A stretch of 32,539 nucleotides of DNA from Pseudomonas pharyngis (lineage in GTDB: Bacteria; Pseudomonadota; Gammaproteobacteria; Pseudomonadales; Pseudomonadaceae), in assembly GCF_021602345.1 (NCBI RefSeq), contig NZ_BQID01000029.1:1-32539 (forward strand). Reading direction: 5' to 3'. The translations under genes were made by a program, and so were the position numbers. Shown in pieces: positions 15,516 through 24,572 of this stretch (the first letter of the stretch is position 1; every line of letters starts with the position of its first letter). Below the pieces are notes generated by a model. The model ran no database searches and was not told where the DNA came from. It saw only the letters and a program-made list of their open reading frames with translations.

Positions 15516-16481
15516 ATGAACCAACTCCCGATCATCGACATCTCGCCGCTCTACTCCGACGACCAGAACGCCTGGCCGGCCGTCGCCGAACAGATCGACC
15601 ACGCTTGCCGCGAATGGGGATTTTTCTACATCAAGGGTCACCCGATTTCTGCGCAGCGCATCGAATCCCTGCTCGATCACGCCCGGCACTTCTTCGCGCT
15701 GCCGAGCGCGGAAAAACTCAAGATCGACATCACCCAGACCGTCCATCATCGCGGCTACGGCGCCATCGCCACCGAACAGCTCGACCCGGACAAACCCAGC
15801 GATCTCAAGGAAACCTTCGACATGGGCCTGCACCTGCCGGCCGATCATCCCGAGGTGCTGGCAGGAAAACCGTTACGTGGCCCCAACCGTCATCCGGCCA
15901 TCCCTGGCTGGGAGGCGCTGATGGAGCAGCACTACCTCGACATGCAGGCCCTGGCGCAAACCCTGTTGCGGGCCATGACGTTAGCGCTGGGAATCGAGCG
16001 CGACTTCTTCGATACACGCTTCAACGAACCGGTCAGCGTATTGCGAATGATCCATTACCCGCCGCGCCACACCGCCAGTTCCGCCGAACAGCAAGGTGCC
16101 GGCGCGCACACCGATTACGGCTGCATCACCCTGCTTTATCAGGACAGTGCCGGCGGCCTGCAGGTGAAGAACGTCAATGGCCAGTGGATTGACGCACCGC
16201 CCATCGACGGCACCTTCGTGGTCAACCTCGGCGACATGATGGCGCGCTGGAGCAATGACCGTTATCGCTCGACCCCGCACCGGGTGATCAGCCCTCTCGG
16301 GGTGGATCGCTACTCGATGCCATTCTTCGCCGAGCCGCATCCGGATACCCGTATCGAGTGCCTGCCCGGTTGCCAGGACGCACAGCATCCGGCGAAATAT
16401 CCGACCACCACCTGCGCCGAATTCCTGCTGTCGCGCTTCGCCGATACCTACGCCTATCGACGGGAGCAGGAAGCGGTGTGA
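15516..16481 (+). CDS. Fe(II)/2-oxoglutarate oxygenase, isopenicillin-N-synthase-like
   Basis: This 321-residue protein has the N-terminal DIOX_N domain (about 1-115, INQLPIIDISPL-type start) and the C-terminal 2OG-Fe(II) oxygenase domain (about 165-285). Iron ligands are His and Asp of HTDYG (about residue 198) and the distal His in STPHRVISP; the 2-oxoglutarate Arg lies in DRYSMPFF. The active-site set is complete. The gene starts 56 bases after a purine binding protein and ends 81 bases before adenine deaminase, and a similar oxygenase accompanies the purine genes in P. aeruginosa as I recall. Thymine-7-hydroxylase, a nucleobase oxygenase, belongs to the same superfamily branch. Oxidation of a purine or modified base is thus a reasonable guess. 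The substrate is unknown. Confidence 0.88.
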   Translation: MNQLPIIDISPLYSDDQNAWPAVAEQIDHACREWGFFYIKGHPISAQRIESLLDHARHFFALPSAEKLKIDITQTVHHRGYGAIATEQLDPDKPSDLKETFDMGLHLPADHPEVLAGKPLRGPNRHPAIPGWEALMEQHYLDMQALAQTLLRAMTLALGIERDFFDTRFNEPVSVLRMIHYPPRHTASSAEQQGAGAHTDYGCITLLYQDSAGGLQVKNVNGQWIDAPPIDGTFVVNLGDMMARWSNDRYRSTPHRVISPLGVDRYSMPFFAEPHPDTRIECLPGCQDAQHPAKYPTTTCAEFLLSRFADTYAYRREQEAV

Positions 16482-16514
16482 TGGATCGGTTGGTCAGGTT
16501 TTGCCAATTGTTTC

Positions 16515-16539
16515 GGCGGGCATCTGTAGAATGCCCGCC
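16515..16539 (+). promoter_or_regulatory. Palindrome overlapping a -10 element of the adenine deaminase promoter
   Basis: TAGAAT (16527-16532) is a good -10 element. It sits within a perfect inverted repeat with 9-base arms GGCGGGCAT (16515-16523) and ATGCCCGCC (16531-16539). TTGCCA at 16501 is 20 bases from the -10, too far for an ordinary -35, so activation or repression at the palindrome is possible. The deaminase start is at 16563. Confidence 0.5.
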
Positions 16540-16553
16540 ATTGCACCTGATGA

Positions 16554-17516
<963 letters not shown>

Positions 17517-17533
17517 CAGCGCTGAAGATCCAA

Positions 17534-17623
17534 TGTGGGAGCCAGCCTGCTGGCGATGAGGCCGTTACATTCAACATCTGTGTTGATTGAAAGTCCGCAA
17601 TCGCCAGCAGGCTGGCTCCCACA
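17534..17623. repeat. REP doublet 3 (GCCAGC type)
   Basis: Perfect 24-base inverted arms at 17534-17557 and 17600-17623 flank a 42-base spacer. Each arm holds a hairpin GCCAGC-CT-GCTGGC. It lies between two converging genes, ending 14 bases before the MFS stop codon, and probably serves as a terminator for both. Confidence 0.9.
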
Positions 17624-17636
17624 ATAGGATCTGTAT

Positions 17637-19019
17637 TCAGCCAGCGACCTGAGCTTCCGTCAGCTCTTCCAGCGTCTTGCCCCGGGTCTCCATCCCGAAC
17701 AGCCACACTACCCCCGCCGCAATCGCAAAGCACAGCGCTCCCAGCGCAAATACCCCGCCCTGCCCGGTGATCGGGAACACCAGCCCGGTGACCAACGGCC
17801 CGAGCAGCGAACCCACGCGCCCGATGGCCGAGGCGAACCCCGAGCCCGTCGCCCGCGCCGAGGTCGGGTACAGTTCCGGCGTGTAGGTGTAGAGCACCGC
17901 CCACATACCGAACAGGAAAAACTGCATCAACAGCCCCGTGCCGATCAGCAGCGCCACGTTGCCGCCGAACACTGCGCTCTGCCCATATAGAAACGCCATC
18001 ACCCCGCCGCCGAGTAGCGTGACGATGCACACCGGCTTGCGTCCCCAGCGCTCCACCAGCCAGGCCGCCATCAGGAAACCGGGAATCCCGCCGAGGGAAA
18101 TCAGCACCGTGTAATACACCGACTGGGTGACCGCAAACCCCGACTGTTGCAGCAGCGCGCTGAGCCAGGAGGTCAGGCCGTAGAAGCCGAGCAGCGCGAA
18201 GAACCAAAGGCTCCAGATCATCGTCGTGCGCCGGCGATACTGCGGCGACCAGATCTGTTTGAGCGCCGAAAGGAAATGGCCCGGCGGGGTCACGCTCCGA
18301 GGCAGACGAACCGGCGCCGGCAATGCAGCACCGCCCAGCGATGCCCGTACCCGCGCCTCGATGCCGCACAAAACCTTGTCCGCTGCGTCATGTTTGCCGG
18401 CCTGTTCCAGCCAGCGCGGCGACTCGGGAATGAAAAAGCGGATCGCCAGCACGAACACCGCCGGCACCGCCAGTACCAGAAAGATGTCGCGCCAGCCAAT
18501 CAACGGCAGCAGGAAATACGACAGCACGCCCGCCGCGACAAAACCCAGAGGCCAGAAACCGTCCATCAAGGCGATATAGCGCCCGCGACGCTGGGCGGGG
18601 ATCAACTCCGACAACATCGACTGAGCAATCGGAAACTCCATGCCCATGCCGACTCCCAGCAGGATGCGAAACAGCGTCAGGCTTTCGACCGTCTGCGCCG
18701 TGGAGCACAGGTAACTGGCCAGCCCCCACAGGACGATGCTCCACTGGAACACCGGTTTTCGGCCGAATCGATCAGCCAGCATCCCGGACAGCGACGCCCC
18801 CAGCACCATGCCGAAAAAGCTCGAACTGGCCAGCAGACCAGCCTCGGCGCTGCTCAGGCCGAACTCGGCTTTGATCGAGCCGAGCAGGAAGGTCATCATC
18901 GCCAGATCCATGGAGTCGAAGAAAAACGCCAGGGCGATGATGATGAAGATGATCCGGTGATAACCGCTGACTGGCAGGCGTTCCAGTCGATCTGCCGCGC
19001 TGTAGTTTCCCGTGTCCAT
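17637..19019 (-). CDS. MFS metabolite:proton symporter, NiaP/PcaK-like
   Basis: This 460-residue transporter of the major facilitator superfamily has twelve predicted membrane segments. Segment 1 contains FFFDSMDLAMMTFLLG (about 32-47) with two acidic residues, as in niacin/aromatic-acid symporters. The loop after segment 2 is LADRFGRKP (81-89), and PESPRWL follows segment 6, a mark of the sugar-porter/AAHS-like groups. It would import a small organic acid with protons. AGGAGG lies 5 bases before the ATG, a very strong ribosome site. An ArsR-type regulator lies 126 bases upstream on the same strand and may control it. The substrate cannot be read from the sequence. Confidence 0.88.
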   Translation of the reverse strand: MDTGNYSAADRLERLPVSGYHRIIFIIIALAFFFDSMDLAMMTFLLGSIKAEFGLSSAEAGLLASSSFFGMVLGASLSGMLADRFGRKPVFQWSIVLWGLASYLCSTAQTVESLTLFRILLGVGMGMEFPIAQSMLSELIPAQRRGRYIALMDGFWPLGFVAAGVLSYFLLPLIGWRDIFLVLAVPAVFVLAIRFFIPESPRWLEQAGKHDAADKVLCGIEARVRASLGGAALPAPVRLPRSVTPPGHFLSALKQIWSPQYRRRTTMIWSLWFFALLGFYGLTSWLSALLQQSGFAVTQSVYYTVLISLGGIPGFLMAAWLVERWGRKPVCIVTLLGGGVMAFLYGQSAVFGGNVALLIGTGLLMQFFLFGMWAVLYTYTPELYPTSARATGSGFASAIGRVGSLLGPLVTGLVFPITGQGGVFALGALCFAIAAGVVWLFGMETRGKTLEELTEAQVAG

Positions 19020-19145
19020 GCCACCTCCTCAATCCGAAAAGTCCCCGGATCGAGTGTGCGCGATAGCGGTTGCGCGCCTGTGCCAGATGCGACTTGTTCG
19101 CAGCCGTTGGCGACGTTCAGGAGTACATCCGTGGAAGAAAGCGCT

Positions 19146-19880
19146 CTATAACGCCATTTCCAGCTCGGTTTCACAGGCAAATCGATGAATTTCCCGCTGG
19201 CCCGCCGCCGTCAGTTGCAAAGCACGGGAGTCCTTGGGCAGCACCAGCCAGCCCGACTGCATGAACAGCTGCAACAACGCCGCCCCCAGCGAGCCTCCCA
19301 TGTGCGGACGACGCTCGCTCCAGTCCGGGCAAGCACACGCCACCTGGGCGTTGCGGTGAGCCAGGGCCTGGATGTAAACGCCGCGCCCGGCCAGTTGTGT
19401 CGAGCCTTTGTGCGTCACGACCACCCGGTTTTCAAGCTGCTCGATCCAGCCGGCGTCAAGCAGCCGCTGGTACAGATCGGCGGCCAGCGTGCCCCCGAGA
19501 TGGTCGTCGCAAAACCGCGCGCGCAGCAGTGAAGACGGCGCGGCCTGGGGTCTGACGACCGGCGAGGCACGCTTGAACACGTCGGGGATTTCTCGCGGGG
19601 CGCTGGCCAGGGTGGCACTGGCCAGCGCCTCGATGGCCGCACCGATTTCAGGAGCCGCCAGACGAAAGAAGCGTTTGCGTCCGCGCGCCTCGACCTTCAA
19701 CAGACCGCCAGCGGACAAGCGCCCCAGATGCGCACTGGCTGACGAAGGCGAAAGCCCGGCCAGCAACGCCAGCTCCTCGGTCTGCCGCGCCGAGCCATCC
19801 ATCAACGCCCACATCATTGCGCTGCGTTTGGGATCGGCCAGCAACGTGGCGATCTGGCTGATGCAAGGTGCATGTTCCAT
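19146..19880 (-). CDS. ArsR-type winged-helix regulator with long C-terminal domain
   Basis: This 244-residue regulator has an ArsR/SmtB winged helix at about 1-85 (ISQIATLLADPKRSAMMWAL, LSPSSASAHLGRLSAGGLL, RFFRLA). A further 150 residues make it more than twice the usual family length; they include CACPDWSERRPHMGGSLGAALL, seen in a subgroup of Pseudomonas regulators. The classical metal motif ELCVCDL is absent. The open frame reaches back to 19925, but ATG 19880 has AGGGAG 8 bases upstream and starts exactly at the domain, so I choose it. The MFS gene follows in the same direction, its probable target. Confidence 0.85.
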   Translation of the reverse strand: MEHAPCISQIATLLADPKRSAMMWALMDGSARQTEELALLAGLSPSSASAHLGRLSAGGLLKVEARGRKRFFRLAAPEIGAAIEALASATLASAPREIPDVFKRASPVVRPQAAPSSLLRARFCDDHLGGTLAADLYQRLLDAGWIEQLENRVVVTHKGSTQLAGRGVYIQALAHRNAQVACACPDWSERRPHMGGSLGAALLQLFMQSGWLVLPKDSRALQLTAAGQREIHRFACETELEMAL

Positions 19881-20184
19881 GTATTCACTCCCTGTTGAAT
19901 CGTATCGTCTACTGCTCATAGACATCTTGACCAGTAATCAGTCGTCGGCCAAGACGCGCAAAGTGCCTTGAGGCGAGGCACTTTGCGCGCCGCAGCGAGG
20001 AAACCGCAGTACTGTCGCGACCCTCGTTCCTGCCCCGCCGGTTCCGGTCTGATCGTTCTCTTGCCGGCCTGTCGGTGCGGGCTTCAGGCGGTCGCTAGTA
20101 TAAGCGGGTTGCTCGCTGCGTCCTGCGCCGGAGTGGCCGTGGCTGGTGATTGTTCCTGAGAGAAATTTCGCTATTTACCTGCGA
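19881..20184. other. 304-base gene-free region with one strong hairpin
   Basis: The region lies between the stop of the LysR gene and the start of the ArsR gene, both on the minus strand. A perfect stem with 13-base arms (19955-19967 and 19977-19989) contains AAAGTGCC/GGCACTTT; no T run follows on either side. The rest (about 19990-20160) is GC-rich and holds no gene or RNA that I recognise. The ArsR promoter should lie at about 19890-19950. Confidence 0.5.
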
Positions 20185-21114
20185 CTAATGATCGGTCTCC
20201 AAGAAAACGGGAAATCGGCTACTCAATTCAGCGCAACGACTGGCGAGCATTTCCCTCAGAAGGTTCACTGGCTTACTCAATTGTGCGCGATGGGCGCACA
20301 GCAGATTCAGCGGAGCGCGTTCACAGAGCAGCTCCGGCAACAGCACTTTCAGTCGCCCCGCCAGTACATCACCGGCCACATCAAGCCACGACTTATAGGC
20401 GATCCCCGCGCCAGCCACCGCCCACAGACGCACCACATCGGCATCATCACTGAAGCGATCGCCACTGACGGTCAGGCTGACCTCGCGCTTGCCGTCATGA
20501 AAACTCCAGTGGTCATGCACCCGGCCACCGAGCATGTACAGCAGGCAGTTGTGCTGCGCGAGCTGTTCCAGATGCAGCGGCTCGCCGTGCCGCGCCAGGT
20601 AGAGCGGCGAAGCGCACAGTACCCGTCGGTTGTGCGGGGCAATCGGCAATGCCACCAGACTCGAATCCTCCGGCTCGCCGTAGCGCAAGGCGATGTCCAC
20701 CGGCTGGCGAAACAGGTCGGCGATGCGGTCACCCAGCAGCAGTCGCACCGTCAGCTTCGGATGTTCGCGTTGAAATTCATCGAGCCACGGCAACAGCAGG
20801 TTGCGACCGAAGTCCGAAGGCGCCGACAGTTGCAGAATGCCGCTGACCTGGTCCTGCCCGCTGGCCAGCAGGCGGCGCCCCTCATCCAGGTTGCTCAACG
20901 CAGCGCGGGCGTATTCGAGAAACCCTTCACCTTCGGCCGTCAGCCGCAGACTGCGGGTGGAGCGTGCCAACAGGCGCGCGCCCAGTTGCTGCTCGATCCG
21001 CTTGAGCGCGGCACTGGCCACCGCGGCGGACATGTCCATCACCCGCGCCGCCGCCGACAGGCTGCCCAGATCCGCCGCCCGGACAAACAACTGCAAGTCA
21101 TCGAAACGCAGCAT
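20185..21114 (-). CDS. LysR-type transcriptional regulator
   Basis: This 309-residue LysR regulator has an N-terminal helix-turn-helix (LQLFVRAADLGSLSAAARVM, then SAALKRIEQQLGARLLARST, residues about 7-58) and a C-terminal effector domain (about 90-295) of the DsdC/PA-type group with RYGEPEDSSLVALPIAPH. It is divergent from the monooxygenase-like/quinone-reductase pair, with 117 bases between the start codons, and most likely regulates them, as is common for LysR regulators beside quinone reductases. No clear palindrome stands out in the intergenic DNA. The effector is unknown. Confidence 0.9.
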   Translation of the reverse strand: MLRFDDLQLFVRAADLGSLSAAARVMDMSAAVASAALKRIEQQLGARLLARSTRSLRLTAEGEGFLEYARAALSNLDEGRRLLASGQDQVSGILQLSAPSDFGRNLLLPWLDEFQREHPKLTVRLLLGDRIADLFRQPVDIALRYGEPEDSSLVALPIAPHNRRVLCASPLYLARHGEPLHLEQLAQHNCLLYMLGGRVHDHWSFHDGKREVSLTVSGDRFSDDADVVRLWAVAGAGIAYKSWLDVAGDVLAGRLKVLLPELLCERAPLNLLCAHRAQLSKPVNLLREMLASRCAELSSRFPVFLETDH

Positions 21115-21231
21115 CCTCAGCCTCGATTATCAAAAAAACATTGAAAGAGACTGCTCTTTTAGCCGGTTTTATCTCCGGCAGAAATAGCCAATCATGCCTT
21201 CCATCGAATTCATCCCGTCCCGGAGTCGAAC

Positions 21232-21525
21232 ATGTCCCAGCCTTTCACCGCTATTGCCACCCTGATCGCCCGACCTGGCCAGCAGGACGCTCTCGAACAG
21301 CACCTGCGCGCCCTGATCGAACCGACCCGCGCCGAAGCGGGTTGCGGTCAGTACGAACTGCATCAGGACCTGGCCAATCCACTGGCCTTCTACATGATCG
21401 AACAGTGGGCCAGCGACGAAGCCTTGCAAGCCCACGATGCCAGCGCGCATATCCAGCATTTCCGCAGCCAGGCCGAGGCGTTCCTCGAACACTTCGAACT
21501 CAAGCGCCTGCGCGTCATCGCCTGA
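21232..21525 (+). CDS. Quinol-monooxygenase-like protein (ABM/YgiN fold)
   Basis: This 97-residue protein has the dimeric alpha+beta-barrel antibiotic-biosynthesis-monooxygenase fold over its full length. Recognisable parts are FTAIATLIARPGQQDALEQHL, GCGQYELHQDLANPLAFYMIEQWASDEAL and HDASAHIQHF, closely following YgiN-type putative quinol monooxygenases. Members act on quinols or small aromatic compounds without a cofactor. CGGAG precedes the ATG. The MDR oxidoreductase gene follows 31 bases later, so the two probably form an operon for quinone or electrophile handling under the divergent LysR regulator. Confidence 0.88.
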   Translation: MSQPFTAIATLIARPGQQDALEQHLRALIEPTRAEAGCGQYELHQDLANPLAFYMIEQWASDEALQAHDASAHIQHFRSQAEAFLEHFELKRLRVIA

Positions 21526-21556
21526 AACCTTCCTATATTCACTTTCGGAGTTCTCC

Positions 21557-22570
21557 ATGAAAGCTATCGCCTATTACGCCTCGCTCCCGATCAGCGACGA
21601 AAAATCCCTGCAAGACATCGAACTGCCAGAACCGGTAGCCGGCCCCCGCGACCTGCTGGTGGAAGTCAAAGCGATTTCGGTCAACCCGGTCGACACCAAG
21701 GTTCGCCAGAACGTCGCGCCGGAAGGCGGCGCCGCCAAGGTACTGGGCTGGGACGTGGCCGGTGTGGTCAAGGCCGTCGGAAGTGAAGTGACCCTGTTCA
21801 AGGCCGGCGATAAGGTGTTCTACGCCGGCTCCATTGCCCGGGCCGGTGGCAACAGCGAATTGCACGTCGTCGATGAGCGGATTGTCGGCCACATGCCGAA
21901 AACCCTCGGCTTCGCCGAAGCTGCCGCCTTGCCGCTGACCGCCATTACGGCGTGGGAATTGTTGTTCGAACGTCTGCAGATTCGCGAAGGCAACACTGAC
22001 GAAGGCCAGAGCCTGCTGATCGTCGGCGCGGCCGGCGGCGTCGGTTCGATCCTCACCCAACTGGCCAGCCAGTTGACCGGACTCAAGGTGATCGGCACCG
22101 CCTCCCGCCCTGAGACCCGCGACTGGGTGACCGAGCTGGGCGCAAACCTGGTGATTGATCACAGCCAGCCGTTGAGCGAGGAACTGAAACGCGCCGGTGT
22201 GGCCCACGTGACCCACGTCGCCAGCCTGACCCAGACCGAACAGCACCTGGACCAACTGGTCGAGGCTCTGGCGCCGCAAGGCAAACTGGCGCTGATCGAC
22301 GATCCGAAAGCGCTGGACGTAACCAAGCTCAAGCGCAAGAGCCTGTCGCTGCACTGGGAGTTCATGTACACCCGCTCGCTGTTCGAAACGCCGGACATGA
22401 TCGAGCAGCACAAACTGCTCAATCGAGTGGCCGGGCTGATCGACAGCGGCACCTTGAAAACCACGGTCGGCGAGCACTTCGGCACGATCAACGCGAGCAA
22501 CCTGCGCCGCGCCCATGAATTGCTGGAAAGCGGCAAGGCCAAGGGGAAAATTGTTTTAGAAGGTTTCTAA
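21557..22570 (+). CDS. Zinc-independent MDR oxidoreductase (quinone oxidoreductase type)
   Basis: This 337-residue medium-chain dehydrogenase/reductase is of the family often annotated as zinc-type alcohol dehydrogenase-like. The N-terminal GroES-like domain covers about 1-130 and the Rossmann domain about 140-270, with the NADPH loop VGAAGGVGS. The catalytic and structural zinc cysteines are missing, so a quinone or enone reductase role is more likely than an alcohol dehydrogenase role. The open frame starts at 21437 inside the previous gene; ATG 21557 with CGGAG 6 bases upstream gives the true family N-terminus MKAIAYY. It forms a pair with the monooxygenase-like gene, and a terminator follows. 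Confidence 0.92.
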   Translation: MKAIAYYASLPISDEKSLQDIELPEPVAGPRDLLVEVKAISVNPVDTKVRQNVAPEGGAAKVLGWDVAGVVKAVGSEVTLFKAGDKVFYAGSIARAGGNSELHVVDERIVGHMPKTLGFAEAAALPLTAITAWELLFERLQIREGNTDEGQSLLIVGAAGGVGSILTQLASQLTGLKVIGTASRPETRDWVTELGANLVIDHSQPLSEELKRAGVAHVTHVASLTQTEQHLDQLVEALAPQGKLALIDDPKALDVTKLKRKSLSLHWEFMYTRSLFETPDMIEQHKLLNRVAGLIDSGTLKTTVGEHFGTINASNLRRAHELLESGKAKGKIVLEGF

Positions 22571-22580
22571 AACCCGCAAG

Positions 22581-22636
22581 GCCGCAGCCTTCGCCAGCGC
22601 CAAAAATGTCTGGCTTGGGGGCTGCGGCGCTTTTTT
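22581..22636 (+). terminator. Rho-independent terminator of the oxidoreductase operon
   Basis: Arms GCCGCAGCC (22581-22589) and GGCTGCGGC (22620-22628) enclose a 30-base loop region with further weak pairing. They are followed by GC and six T residues (22631-22636). It starts 10 bases after the stop codon. Confidence 0.8.
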
Positions 22637-22736
22637 GCCGTCAGTCAGATGCTCGACCCTTGTCACAATTGCGATCGTATTCAGGACTACAATCGAAACC
22701 TCTGCGATGCAATCTTTTACGTACGGGAGGTCAGCA

Positions 22737-22910
22737 ATGAAGATCCTGATAAAAGAAGTGGCAAAGTCCCAATGGCAAGTTCGTCTTGACCAGCACGCCG
22801 TGACCTTCCGCAGTGAGGCCGAAGCGCTGGCCTTCACCCGCACCCTCGAAGCGCGTCTGCACGCGCCCCATCAGATTCCCGATCCCGGCCAGCAGCGCGC
22901 TGTCGGCTGA
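22737..22910 (+). CDS. Small orphan protein, 57 residues
   Basis: I do not recognise a named family. The frame has a strong ribosome site (GGGAGG, 22725-22730) with a good spacing to ATG 22737, which is rare for chance frames, and codon use matches the neighbours. The protein begins MKILIKEVAKSQWQVRLDQH, with a beta-strand-like start and then a helix (SEAEALAFTRTLEARL). This pattern, seen in small DUF2188-like proteins, would form a compact beta-beta-alpha unit. It has no signal peptide and no Cys. Its end is 11 bases from the stop of the convergent exporter gene. It stands alone, with no operon partner. Confidence 0.7.
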   Translation: MKILIKEVAKSQWQVRLDQHAVTFRSEAEALAFTRTLEARLHAPHQIPDPGQQRAVG

Positions 22911-22920
22911 GGCTTTCGTT

Positions 22921-24123
22921 TCAGTTTTCAGCCTGCGCCTTTGCCAGCGCCCGGGCATTCTGGATGCGCCGGGTGAGCATCGCTGCGCACACCACCAGCA
23001 AACCACACAGGCTGATGACCATGGCCATCGGCACGGCGGTGCCATCGTGCAGGATCCCCACCAGCGCCGAGGCCCCGGCAGCGACGCTGAACTGCAGGCT
23101 ACCGAGCAAGGCTGAAGCACTGCCGGCGCGACCGCCCTGCCCGTTCATCGCACACGCCGCCGCATTGGGGCTGATGCAGCCAAGGCTGGCCACGCAGATG
23201 AACAAGGGAATCAGCAATGGCCACAGGGACTCGGTGTGCAAGGCGCTGACCGCGAGCAGCGTCAGCCCGGCACCCAGGTAAACCCAGACCGCCCGTGACA
23301 GCAGAAAGGCCGGACCGCGCTTGGCCAGCAGGCGCGCATTGACCTGTGCGACCAGAATGAACCCGGCCGCATTGGTGCCGAACAGCCAACCGAAATGTTC
23401 GGCCGGCACGCCGTACAGTTTGATGAATATGAAAGGGGAGCCGGCGATGTAGGCAAACATCCCGGCGATGGCGATACCGCCGGTCAGGGCATGGCCCATG
23501 TAGACCGGATCCGCCATTAGCCGACCGTACTGACGCAGGGCGCCGGACAACGGCTGGCGCGGAACATGCGCCGGCAGACTTTCCGGCAGGCCGAGGGCCA
23601 CGGCCAGTCCGGCCAGGGCACTGAATCCGGTCAGCACCAGGAAAATCGACTGCCACCCCGTGGTGTTGACCAGCAGACCGCCGAGCATCGGCGCCAGAAT
23701 CGGTGCCAGCCCCATCACCAGCATCAGCTGCGAGAACACTTTCGCCGAACCCACCGCGTCGCACTTGTCGCTGACCACCGCCCGGGCAATCACCATCCCC
23801 GCACAACCGCCCAGCGCCTGCACCAACCGTGCCGCGATGAGCCACTCCAGATTCGGCGGATAGGCGCAGGCCACTGACGCCAGCGTGAACAGCGTCAGAC
23901 CGATCAGTAACGGAATCCGCCGGCCGAAGCGATCCGCCAACGGCCCGTAAGCCAGTTGACCGATGGACAGGCCGAAGAAGTAAGCCGACAGCGTCAGCTG
24001 GACGTGTTTCTCGTCGGTGCCGAACGCCAGCGCCATAGTGGGAAACGCGGGTAGATAGAAGTCGATCGCCAACGGACCGAAAGCGGTCAGGGCACCGAGA
24101 ATCAGAAGGGTACGGAAGTTCAT
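22921..24123 (-). CDS. Bcr/CflA-family multidrug exporter (MFS)
   Basis: This 400-residue drug:H+ antiporter with twelve membrane segments has Bcr/CflA features. Segment 1 reads FGPLAIDFYLPAFP (15-28). The loop after segment 2 is motif A, GPLADRFGRR (60-69). The antiporter motif C appears as LVMGLAPILAPMLGG in segment 5. Relatives expel bicyclomycin, chloramphenicol, sulfonamides or peptides. It is transcribed in the same direction as copZ, 103 bases downstream of that gene's stop, but no terminator is obvious between them, so some copper-driven read-through is possible. Confidence 0.9.
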   Translation of the reverse strand: MNFRTLLILGALTAFGPLAIDFYLPAFPTMALAFGTDEKHVQLTLSAYFFGLSIGQLAYGPLADRFGRRIPLLIGLTLFTLASVACAYPPNLEWLIAARLVQALGGCAGMVIARAVVSDKCDAVGSAKVFSQLMLVMGLAPILAPMLGGLLVNTTGWQSIFLVLTGFSALAGLAVALGLPESLPAHVPRQPLSGALRQYGRLMADPVYMGHALTGGIAIAGMFAYIAGSPFIFIKLYGVPAEHFGWLFGTNAAGFILVAQVNARLLAKRGPAFLLSRAVWVYLGAGLTLLAVSALHTESLWPLLIPLFICVASLGCISPNAAACAMNGQGGRAGSASALLGSLQFSVAAGASALVGILHDGTAVPMAMVISLCGLLVVCAAMLTRRIQNARALAKAQAEN

Positions 24124-24226
24124 CAGGCGTCCAGGTCGGGCGGGCAGTTGAGTTGAGTGCAGCCCGACAGTCTAGCTGCGCGAGGACGCCTTGAACATTC
24201 CGGTAGCTCGCTAACTATTAAAAAGA

Positions 24227-24424
24227 TCAGGCGAGTTTGATGGCGTAGCCTTCTTCGCTGATCGCCTCGATCACCTGCTCGGCGCTCAGCGCACTTTCGA
24301 CGCCGACTTCCTTCGCCGCCAGATCGACCCGCACGCTGGCGGCCGGATCCTTGCTCTGCACCGCCTGGGTGACGGCCTTGACACAGTGACCGCAGGACAT
24401 GCCTTCAACAGTGAACACTTGCAT
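24227..24424 (-). CDS. copZ: CopZ-like copper chaperone
   Basis: This 65-residue cytoplasmic protein consists of a single heavy-metal-associated domain of ferredoxin-like fold. Cys11 and Cys14 in MSCGHC bind Cu(I), which is passed to the CopA ATPase. The His between them is typical of bacterial CopZ. Its start lies opposite a CueR-type promoter at 24455-24485, so it is a member of the copper regulon formed with copA and cueR to the right. Length is normal for a chaperone. Confidence 0.93.
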   Translation of the reverse strand: MQVFTVEGMSCGHCVKAVTQAVQSKDPAASVRVDLAAKEVGVESALSAEQVIEAISEEGYAIKLA

Positions 24425-24454
24425 GGAATGACTCCTTTGAGTGAGGTTGCCGGC

Positions 24455-24485
24455 AGTTTCAGGCTTGCCACGATGGCAAGGTCAA
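24455..24485 (-). promoter_or_regulatory. CueR-type promoter of copZ
   Basis: On the minus strand TTGACC (24485-24480) is followed after 19 bases by GAAACT (24460-24455). The spacer carries the dyad ACCTTGCCA...TGGCAAGCC. Layout and sequence match the copA promoter at 24974, apart from one worn base in the right arm (AGCC instead of AGGT). Confidence 0.85.
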
Positions 24486-24572
24486 GTTCTGCAAAAAACT
24501 GCCGGGCTGGCAATCGGCGCCGCGCTCGGCCAAGCTGCACGCATCAATGACATGAATTCAGGAGATTCAGCC

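Noticed and set aside
21437-21556. Extra 40 residues on the MDR oxidoreductase
   Set aside because: The extension overlaps the monooxygenase-like gene in another frame, is Ser/Arg-rich, and the true N-terminus MKAIAYY has its own ribosome site.
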